Source: CAZJLP01 sp964546955
GTDB lineage: Bacteria > Verrucomicrobiota > Verrucomicrobiia > Opitutales > Opitutaceae
NCBI GenBank assembly: GCA_964546955.1
Contig: CAZJLP010000023.1
Location: 4,730-68,729 of the forward strand
Length of the DNA stretch: 64,000 nucleotides
Reading direction: 5' to 3'
How positions within the stretch are numbered: position 1 is the stretch's first letter; each line of letters begins with the position of its first letter. A program made the position numbers and the translations under genes. Shown here one piece after another: positions 8,422-15,171 of the stretch. A model generated the notes under the pieces. The model made no database searches, was not told the DNA's origin, and saw only the letters and a program-made list of their open reading frames with translations.

Positions 8422-9096
8422 TTAGAGCGGGATAAGTTCGACGATCTGTTCGGCGGTGTTGGCGAGATTGGCGATGGCCTGGGCTTCCTTGGCGATGGTG
8501 GTGTACATCAGTGCGCCCTTCGCGAGCTCGTCATCAGAGCATGAATCGATGGCGTTCACGCTGAGCTCAATTTCAACCTCGGCCTGGACCGGATTAAGCA
8601 GGCTGTCGTATTGCTGCTCCGTGATACGCATCGAAGTGATGATTACCGGAAGCACACGGGTGAGGCCCCAGATGAAAATTATCTTCGGGAATTTTTCGCG
8701 GGGAATGGCCTGGGTCGGTTCCTCCTCATCGCCACCGAGGCCGAGGGCGTCTCCGACGGCGTCGATCGCTGCGCCGATCGCGCCGGCGATATTCGAACTT
8801 GGCAGCACCATCTTCTCCAGAGCGCAGAGCTGCGGCCCCACCCCGAACAGACGCGCGAGGACTTTGTCGTCCTTCAAGTGGTCCGCGGCGGAAAAATGAG
8901 CGGTGAAGGAAATCGTTTCGAACACCGTCTCGCCCGCCTGGGACGTCTCGCGAGACGCGCTGCTGCCGGGCCGCTCGGGAATCTGGAGGCTGCGGGTGAG
9001 CGATTCCGGATTGAACTGAAAGATCACCACGTTGGGAATCGGACCGATGAGGCCGGAACCGTATTCGATCAATGCGCCGCGAAGGAGGAAGGACAT
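8422..9096 (-). CDS. CIS_tube-domain baseplate adaptor (Afp7 N-terminal-like)
   Basis: A 224-residue protein starting MSFLLRGALIEYGSGLIGPI. The string VVIFQFNPESLTRSLQIP is the NPESL motif of the contractile-injection-system tube protein N-terminal domain, and the C-terminal part (FPKIIFIWGLTRVLPVIIT, then AEVEIELSVNAID) fits the strands of this tube-like fold. The ATG at 9096 sits two bases past the preceding stop; a longer open frame exists upstream but runs through the neighbouring gene. By analogy this protein starts the tube on the baseplate and sets up the LysM partner encoded next. Confidence 0.85.
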   Translation of the reverse strand: MSFLLRGALIEYGSGLIGPIPNVVIFQFNPESLTRSLQIPERPGSSASRETSQAGETVFETISFTAHFSAADHLKDDKVLARLFGVGPQLCALEKMVLPSSNIAGAIGAAIDAVGDALGLGGDEEEPTQAIPREKFPKIIFIWGLTRVLPVIITSMRITEQQYDSLLNPVQAEVEIELSVNAIDSCSDDELAKGALMYTTIAKEAQAIANLANTAEQIVELIPL

Positions 9097-9098
9097 GG

Positions 9099-9335
9099 CT
9101 AGGAGCGGGGGGCTGAAGAAAGTTGCGACGCGACGTGGCGGGCGATCTCTGCCGGGGAGTTGGCGGCGGACGCCGGAACCGTGACGTTCAGCAGAGAGAC
9201 TTTTCCGGCGGCGGCCTGGGTACCGATGCTTTCGGCGAGTGCGGGCCCTAGTGCGTTGGCGGCGGCGCGGGCCGACGCAGGGGCGAGGCCCCGCGTGCGG
9301 AGGACGAGACGATCGATGCGCAGGGTGGTTTTCAC
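9099..9335 (-). CDS. Small conserved tail-cluster protein of unknown function
   Basis: A 78-residue protein (MKTTLRIDRLVLRTRGLAPA at the start) with a pattern often seen in phage-tail-like clusters: an N-terminal beta strand with an IxRLVL core, a helix rich in alanine, and a C-terminal helix (SPAEIARHVASQL). Its ATG overlaps the stop of the AAA+ gene (ATGA). It has no catalytic signature. I place it with the injection system because of position and pattern only; the exact role in assembly is not known to me. Confidence 0.7.
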   Translation of the reverse strand: MKTTLRIDRLVLRTRGLAPASARAAANALGPALAESIGTQAAAGKVSLLNVTVPASAANSPAEIARHVASQLSSAPRS

Positions 9336-11476
9336 GGTGCACCTTCCAATCGCCGGATTGCGGCGGCGTACGGACCGAACTGGTCGAGGGCGACCGTGCG
9401 GTCCAACTTTTCATACTCGCGCTTCACCGCGACGGCGACCGCCTCCATGGTGAGGGCTCGGTCCTCGCGACCGGCGGATTGCAAGCAGGCGTTGAACACG
9501 GCGGAGCGGATGTGTCCCCCGGCGAGGGGAAAACGCTGGGCGAGGAAGCCGAAGTCGATGGCGTCCGTACTCACGCCGGCGGGCATGACCTGCTTCCAAA
9601 TGCGCAACCGCTCGTCCACGCCCGGCAAGGGGAAGTCGATCACATAGCGCAGGCGGCGCATGAACGCTTCGTCCAGATCGCGTTTGCGATTGGTGGCGAG
9701 GATCGCGAGCCCTTTGAAACGCTCCATGCGCTCGAGTAGGTAGCTTACCTCGAGGTTGGCATAACGATCGTGAGCATCGCGGACCTCCGTGCGTTTGCCG
9801 AAGAGCGAATCTGCTTCGTCGAAGAAGAGGATCACGTCGGCCGCGTCGGCGGCGTCGAAAAGGCGGCGGAGGTTTTTCTCCGTTTCGCCGATGTACTTGT
9901 TGACGACCTGAGACAGGTCGATGCGGAAAAGCGGGAGCTTGAGGCGGTCCGCGAGGGCTTCGGCCGCCATGGTTTTTCCAGTTCCGGGCGGGCCCGCAAA
10001 GAGGGCGGACAGGCCGCTTTCATTCCAGGCGCGAGCCGTGCCCCAGTCGTAATGCACCTCGGCGAGATTTTCCATAGCACGCACGATTTCCTGCAGCGTG
10101 CGGTGCTGTTTGGGCGGCAGCATGAGCTCGTTAAAACCGAAGCGCGGAGTCACGGGCTGGGCGAGTTCGCCGATGTCGAAACTCAATTCGGCCCGGCAGG
10201 CGGCGTGGAGATCGTCGGCGGTGAGCGTCCGGTGCAAGCCGCGCAAGCCGCGGGTGAGGGAAACGATTGTTTCGCGTTCGCAACGGTAGCGGCGGGCGCA
10301 TTCCTGGATGGCGGGTTCTAGTCCGGCCGTGAGTTTGGGGCCGAGTTGTTCGGTCCAGAGGTCGCGCCGTTCGCTATAAGTCGTCGAAGCCAGCCGCAAG
10401 GTCGGCAGGAGGCAGGAGGAAGCGCCGAGGCGTTTGACCAGAGTCTTGTCAGTCAGGCCGACGATCAACGTGACCGGGACGGGCGGAAGGGCGGCCGGAA
10501 GCAGCGCGGCCGGGCGATGGTGGTCGTCGACCCGCTCAGCGTCAAAACTCGCGTACAGGACGGTGCCGCGAAGCCAGGCGAGGGTGAGGGCGACGGGCAC
10601 TGCTGCGGGGCTGGCATCGCTCAGGCTGACCAGCGGAGCTTGCAGGCGCTGGGCGAGCGCATCGGCGGTGGCGGCAAAAGGAGCGCCCTTGGAGCCCAAC
10701 AGGGGAATGACGCGGATCTGGTGCACGGGCGCGGCTTTGAGCCGGGAGAGCGTGAGTTCAACGCCTTCGGGCAACGGTCCGGGTTTCGCGAGATTCCGGG
10801 GTGAGATCGGGGTGCGCTCGGGATAGACGAGTTGGCGCGCCAACGGGGCGGGAAGCGAAAGTGGGGTTTCCCAGTCAATGGGAGCGGCGAACTCGTTGCT
10901 GCCCGCGGGCTGAGCGGTCTGAAGAAAGGCGTATTTGAATAACGGATGCTGACGGTCAGCGAGCCGAAGGATGGCGGCGGGCTCCTCCCAGAGACGTTGG
11001 ACGAGCGAAAGGGTGGGCTGCGTTTTCGCGGGATCGTTGAGGACGGCCGCGACGACCGACGTGGCCGTGCTGTCGATCGCCGGAAGCAAAGCGAGGGCGA
11101 GAAGGAAGCATTCCGCCGACTCGAGCGAAAGCTCGCGCACGACCCACGCAAACGAGCCGGCGGCGACCGGGGGAGCGCCCGGCCCGTCGGGGGGAGTGAC
11201 GTCGAGTAATTCTGACAGATAAGAAGCCGTTTCGTCCTCGCGGAAGAACGCGCCCTTCTGTTCGGCGTAGCGGGTAAAGTCGAGGGTGGCCGAGAGTTTG
11301 TCGCTGTAAGGCGGAAGGGTGCCCGCAACCGCCGCGGTGCCCGGGCTGCGTTCGTGCCAGAGCCAGCACACCTCCCGGCGCAACCGCACTGTCACCTGCC
11401 GTAGCCAATAACTGGCAAGCGGGTCGCCGGCGGTGACGCCGGGCAAAAAGGTGATGGGCGAAGCGGAAGTGGGCAT
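9332..11476 (-). CDS. eCIS AAA+ ATPase (Afp15/Pvc15-like)
   Basis: A 714-residue protein with a long helical N-terminal region and a single C-terminal AAA+ domain: Walker A GPPGTGKT near residue 495, Walker B ILFFDEADSLFG near 550, and a sensor/arginine-finger region NRKRDLDEAFMRRLRYVIDFP. This architecture is diagnostic of eCIS clusters and separates them from ordinary phage tails. In Afp/PVC the ATPase is needed for particle assembly or cargo loading, not for recycling a contracted sheath as ClpV does. It follows the DUF4255 gene by two bases and overlaps the next small gene. Confidence 0.95.
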   Translation of the reverse strand: MPTSASPITFLPGVTAGDPLASYWLRQVTVRLRREVCWLWHERSPGTAAVAGTLPPYSDKLSATLDFTRYAEQKGAFFREDETASYLSELLDVTPPDGPGAPPVAAGSFAWVVRELSLESAECFLLALALLPAIDSTATSVVAAVLNDPAKTQPTLSLVQRLWEEPAAILRLADRQHPLFKYAFLQTAQPAGSNEFAAPIDWETPLSLPAPLARQLVYPERTPISPRNLAKPGPLPEGVELTLSRLKAAPVHQIRVIPLLGSKGAPFAATADALAQRLQAPLVSLSDASPAAVPVALTLAWLRGTVLYASFDAERVDDHHRPAALLPAALPPVPVTLIVGLTDKTLVKRLGASSCLLPTLRLASTTYSERRDLWTEQLGPKLTAGLEPAIQECARRYRCERETIVSLTRGLRGLHRTLTADDLHAACRAELSFDIGELAQPVTPRFGFNELMLPPKQHRTLQEIVRAMENLAEVHYDWGTARAWNESGLSALFAGPPGTGKTMAAEALADRLKLPLFRIDLSQVVNKYIGETEKNLRRLFDAADAADVILFFDEADSLFGKRTEVRDAHDRYANLEVSYLLERMERFKGLAILATNRKRDLDEAFMRRLRYVIDFPLPGVDERLRIWKQVMPAGVSTDAIDFGFLAQRFPLAGGHIRSAVFNACLQSAGREDRALTMEAVAVAVKREYEKLDRTVALDQFGPYAAAIRRLEGAP

Positions 11477-11478
11477 GA

Positions 11479-12666
11479 TCAGGCGAGCACGAGACGGGGG
11501 CTATTCTTGGCCTGCTGGCCGTTTACGCGGAGGATCACGCGGTACTCGCCAGGCGCGAGAGGCTTCGCGACGGCGATCGCGAGCGTGAGCACGGTTTGCG
11601 CCGCGTTTGTCGTGACCACGTCGATACTGAGCGCGACTGCGCCGTCGCGGTAAAAAGCGACGACGATATCGTCTGAAGCGGTGCCGAGGAGTTCGCCCGT
11701 AATCGTCACCGGTCCGGAGAGGTTGCCGTCGGTGTCGGCCACGTAGGGCCCCCCGCTCGCGGTCGATACGGTGGGAAGCAGATACCCCACGATCGGTTCG
11801 CTGTAGCGGCTCCGACCGTTGGCCAGGTTCTGACGCGCGAAAATCGGCAGCGCGCCGGCGGAAAGGGATTGGCCGGGCGCGACGCTCAAGTCGACGCGGC
11901 AAGTCAGGCGATCGGGCCGTTGGGCGATGACCGGAACCGGCACATCGCGCAGCAGCACATCGAGGTTGGCCAAGTGGAGATCCGTGCCGGTGAGCTCGAA
12001 CGTGCCGTTCAATTCGAAGCGAGTCGGAGAGATACCGCCGAGCGCAGACCCCATCGACGGGATGACGTCCAGCGAGAAACCGTCCATTCCGATGGTGGCG
12101 GCAGGATCCGCCGTATAGTCGATGCCCACCAGGAACGTGTAATCAGGCGGGATGGACGGCGCGATGAGGACTGGGCGAACGTGAAAAGCCACCGACAGCC
12201 GGTATTTTTCGTCGGTGCCCTGCATGAGATTGGAAAGCAATTCCGCGGTCGCGGTGTCGAAAGTGATCTTGAGCGGCTCGGGATTGTCCTGGAGGGCCGA
12301 CAGCACGCCGACGGGCAATAGATTGTGCAGCGGAAGGTAAGCCACCTCCTGCAAGGCGGCGACGGCGCGACCGAGGAGTTCGTGCGCGTCGGCACTGTCG
12401 CTGAGGCCGGTGTCGTCGAAAGCGGTCACGATGTACTTCAGCGAAAGCCAGAGGGGCGGCGGTTGCCCCTCTTCAAGGGAGATATTGTGCATCGAGCCCT
12501 CGAACTGCGTTTCGTAGAGGAAAAGGTTGATCTTCGGATTAGTGCCTGCGCTCGTCGCCGATTCAGGTCGACCGATCGTGACCGAGACGGTGGTGCGCCG
12601 CGTGAGGTGGTCGTTCAGGAGCTTCGTGACGGCGCCAATGGAGCGCGGTGTTTCTGCGAGCGGCAT
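11479..12666 (-). CDS. DUF4255 tail terminator/cap protein with C-terminal IPT/TIG-like domain (Afp16-like)
   Basis: A 395-residue protein. Residues 1-190 form a DUF4255 (Pvc16 N-terminal) domain: IGAVTKLLNDHL, NLFLYETQFEGSMHN, PLWLSLKYIVTAF and a helix with LLGRAVAALQEV are its landmarks. The C-terminal half (LPTVSTASGGPYVADTDGNL onward, with PVTITGELLG and a terminal PGEYRVILRVNG) looks like one or two immunoglobulin-like IPT/TIG modules. The DUF4255 part caps the end of the sheath-tube in Afp and PVC. The extra Ig-like module is common in the larger non-Afp versions and may contact the envelope, which is inference. Confidence 0.9.
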   Translation of the reverse strand: MPLAETPRSIGAVTKLLNDHLTRRTTVSVTIGRPESATSAGTNPKINLFLYETQFEGSMHNISLEEGQPPPLWLSLKYIVTAFDDTGLSDSADAHELLGRAVAALQEVAYLPLHNLLPVGVLSALQDNPEPLKITFDTATAELLSNLMQGTDEKYRLSVAFHVRPVLIAPSIPPDYTFLVGIDYTADPAATIGMDGFSLDVIPSMGSALGGISPTRFELNGTFELTGTDLHLANLDVLLRDVPVPVIAQRPDRLTCRVDLSVAPGQSLSAGALPIFARQNLANGRSRYSEPIVGYLLPTVSTASGGPYVADTDGNLSGPVTITGELLGTASDDIVVAFYRDGAVALSIDVVTTNAAQTVLTLAIAVAKPLAPGEYRVILRVNGQQAKNSPRLVLA

Positions 12667-12672
12667 GGCGGC

Positions 12673-13611
12673 TTAGAGGTAGAAGCCCCGGCGGAGGCGG
12701 TTGAGATCGATGGCCGGACGCTGTGAAGCGGGAGCCGAGGCAGCCGGTCGCAGCGTGCGCGGTGCGGTCGGACGGCGAACGGGCTTGGATGCGGCGGGTC
12801 CTGGTGGCGCCTCGACTTGGATTTGCAGCGTGCCGATCAAGATTTCGATCGTGGATTCCAGGGCGGCCGGGCGTTCGCCATTTCTCGGAGCCGGCGGTGT
12901 CAATGCGATCGGCGCGGTCGCGGGCGATGGAGGAACCGGCGCGGTCGGCGTGGCGCGAGGCGCGACGGTCGTTTTGGCCGTAGTTGTCGCTGCCGTGGGG
13001 CGAGCGGTCGCCGCGGGGGTCGAAGGCTGAGCGGAAATGGGAGCGGACGCCGCGGAGGGTGCGTCGGCGGGCGGGACGAAGGATCCGGAGGCTGAGCGCC
13101 CCAACGCCGGTGGCGTCACCTGCACCGGATTTTGTCCCACCCACCGGAAAACGTGTTCGATCAACTGCTCTCGCGTCGGCATCGCCACGGGAGCGCTCGG
13201 CTCTTCTTTTGGCGTTTGAACCGTGCCCGGGTCCATGCGGTTTGAGCCGCTGTTTTGGTCGGCGCCGCGTTCTTTTTGTCGGGCTAAGGTCGGAGAATCG
13301 GTTTGGGCTTGCCTCGGAACGGAGGGGCCCTGCGAAGCGACAGCATGTTCTGGAGCGGTGGACCCAATTTCAACGATTCCCGGCTGTTCGACGGCGGACG
13401 CTGAAGGGGCCCTGCCGGGAGGAGGCGTAGAGGGAGTCGCCGACGGTGCGAGCGTCGCTTGAGCCTGCATCGGCGTAGGCAGAGCCTCCGTCGTGATTTC
13501 CGAAAACTCCGCGCCGGAGACGGGCGCAGGGGGCAATCCGCGCGCGGCGGACAAAGGCGCGGGTCGGGCGAGGCCACTGCAGGTGAGCAACTGCTGAAAG
13601 TAGTGGTTCAT
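12673..13611 (-). CDS. Pro/Ala-rich eCIS-associated protein of unknown function
   Basis: A 312-residue protein made mostly of Pro, Ala, Ser and Thr, so probably disordered. Two ordered islands stand out: TREQLIEHVFRWVGQNP in the middle, and near the C-terminus ESTIEILIGTLQIQVEAPP followed by basic-proline sequence ending AIDLNRLRRGFYL. The I-x-V/I-x-IG-x-I-x-V island before a short basic tail recurs in proteins located next to DUF4255 genes of tail-like clusters. The start at 13611 overlaps the stop of the previous gene (ATGA); a longer open frame upstream is out of context. Function unknown; it may be a tether or length spacer. Confidence 0.7.
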   Translation of the reverse strand: MNHYFQQLLTCSGLARPAPLSAARGLPPAPVSGAEFSEITTEALPTPMQAQATLAPSATPSTPPPGRAPSASAVEQPGIVEIGSTAPEHAVASQGPSVPRQAQTDSPTLARQKERGADQNSGSNRMDPGTVQTPKEEPSAPVAMPTREQLIEHVFRWVGQNPVQVTPPALGRSASGSFVPPADAPSAASAPISAQPSTPAATARPTAATTTAKTTVAPRATPTAPVPPSPATAPIALTPPAPRNGERPAALESTIEILIGTLQIQVEAPPGPAASKPVRRPTAPRTLRPAASAPASQRPAIDLNRLRRGFYL

Positions 13612-14459
13612 GTCGCTTCCTCCAATTGGGCGAGATAGTGCAGGCGCCGGGCGCGGGGCACTTGCAGGATATCCGTCTCGCTCCAGCCATAGGCGAGAGC
13701 GAGGCGATGGTTTTCGCGAATGAGCCGTCGCTGCATGCTCCGCAACCGGTTGAGCGCGAGCGTCTCGAGATCGAGAGGAAGCGTTGCTTCGCGTTGGCAG
13801 TGGGGGCAGGCCGACAGCACCTGAAAACCAACGAGCGAATCGAACTCTGCAAACGCGGCTGCGAACGTTTCGGGCAAGGGCAGTTCCGGGTCCCCGCGTG
13901 CGGTGGACACAAGAAGGCTTCGGGCCATCGAGTGAAAATTGCTCCCTCCCGTGCCGGCCGAGCGGCGCCACCGCCGCAGGTCCTCGCCGGTGGGTCGACG
14001 GAAAGCGACCGGGCGAGAATTGGCATCTGGAAATTGAAGCAGGTCGCGATCGGCCGCTTCGTCGTGCAGGCCGTCCAGCGCATCGAGGACTAATTCGATC
14101 TCCAGGAGTTGACCGCAGTCCATTTGGGGACAGCGCAGCTGAAGTTCCAGCGCAGCGATGCTCTCGGTGTCGCGAACGATGCGCAAGAGACGTTTGAGTC
14201 GACTGGCGACGGAGAGCTTCCAGAGCGACGGGGTCAGGTGGTTACCCGGTTCGGCGGCAGTAGCGGAAGGGCCGATCGTGGCCAATGCCAGAAGCCCGGT
14301 GACGAGCGCGGGCCGGTCTGCGCTTTCGAAGTCCGCATCGAGAAATGCCGATTCACGTCCATGGCGGAGCAGCGAATACGAGTACACGCTATCCTCCATC
14401 GCCGGCGCGGGGACCTCGGGCGATGGAGCGGATCCTGGGGGTGGGACGGCAGGGGACAT
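13608..14459 (-). CDS. CxxC-containing eCIS-associated protein (gp26/DUF6760-like chaperone candidate)
   Basis: A 283-residue protein starting MSPAVPPPGS (an upstream TTG at 14498 and an internal ATG at 14399 are alternatives). It has CPQMDC near residue 100 and SACPHCQREATLPLDL near 220, two cysteine pairs that could form one zinc site. The C-terminal HRLALAYGWSETDILQVPRA is the pattern of small tail-cluster proteins in which a helix with W-S/P-x-x-x-I/L-x-x-x-P precedes RRxxYL. That ending resembles T4 gp26-like hub-assembly chaperones and DUF6760. It lies between the tube gene (153 bp away) and the Pro-rich gene, so a tube or hub assembly role is likely but unproven. Confidence 0.65.
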   Translation of the reverse strand: MSPAVPPPGSAPSPEVPAPAMEDSVYSYSLLRHGRESAFLDADFESADRPALVTGLLALATIGPSATAAEPGNHLTPSLWKLSVASRLKRLLRIVRDTESIAALELQLRCPQMDCGQLLEIELVLDALDGLHDEAADRDLLQFPDANSRPVAFRRPTGEDLRRWRRSAGTGGSNFHSMARSLLVSTARGDPELPLPETFAAAFAEFDSLVGFQVLSACPHCQREATLPLDLETLALNRLRSMQRRLIRENHRLALAYGWSETDILQVPRARRLHYLAQLEEAT

Positions 14460-14612
14460 GTTGCCGATCGGCGAGCGTGGTCTGAGATTTTCCTCCAAAG
14501 GATCGAGTCCGATTCGACCGCGACCAACGCGATTGAACCGGATACCGGCTTCTCGGTGGCGAAGCGGCGGGTTATCACCAATCCGCTTGGCTTCGAAATT
14601 TCAGACGGAGAG

Positions 14613-15137
14613 TTACGGGGCGGCGGGAACGGCGGACTTCTCGTCGGGCTCTTTTGTCTCGGCGTCGCGCTCCCAGCCTTCGAGCTCCACCTTGATGTTC
14701 TCGATGGCGACGGCATTGGCGTTGGCGTCGAGATCGGGCACCGCGGTGAATTCGCTCACCCAGCAACCGTGCAGGAAGTAGCGTTTAGCGACATGGCCGC
14801 GCTCGTTGAGCACTTCCAGAGTCAGCTCCTTCTTGTAGTTTGCCAGGTCCATGGTGGGATCGCCCGCGTAGGCGTGGACGATGTTGGCCCACTTTTCGAA
14901 TTCGGCGTCGTGGGTGAGGCCCCGCTCCATCGTAACCGCTTCGTAGCTGGTGCGGCCCGGCGATTTGTGATCGCTGCTGTTGTCACCGCCATCGCGGTGT
15001 TTGACGACTTCGGTGGTGCGCTTGAGGGCGCTGACCTTGCTGACGCCGAGGACGGTGCGTCCATCCCAGAGGACGCGAAACTTGAAGTTTTTGTACGGAT
15101 CGTAGCGATGCGCGTTGGCAACAAATCCTTTGGCCAT
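14613..15137 (-). CDS. eCIS inner tube protein (T4 gp19 / Afp1-like)
   Basis: A 174-residue member of the phage tail tube family (gp19, Hcp-like fold). Signature pieces are YKNFKFRVLWDGRTVLGVSK at the N-terminus (F-x-V plus a glycine turn), VTMERGLTHDAEFEKWAN in the middle, and the final strands AIENIKVELEGWERD. It is the only ordinary tube gene in view, whereas Afp and PVC have two (Afp1 and Afp5). The acidic C-terminal tail of about 15 residues (ETKEPDEKS) is an extension beyond the fold. It follows the sheath gene by 34 bp in the same operon. Confidence 0.93.
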   Translation of the reverse strand: MAKGFVANAHRYDPYKNFKFRVLWDGRTVLGVSKVSALKRTTEVVKHRDGGDNSSDHKSPGRTSYEAVTMERGLTHDAEFEKWANIVHAYAGDPTMDLANYKKELTLEVLNERGHVAKRYFLHGCWVSEFTAVPDLDANANAVAIENIKVELEGWERDAETKEPDEKSAVPAAP

Positions 15138-15171
15138 GGTAAAACGATGGGTTGAGGTTGGATGCTAAAGG

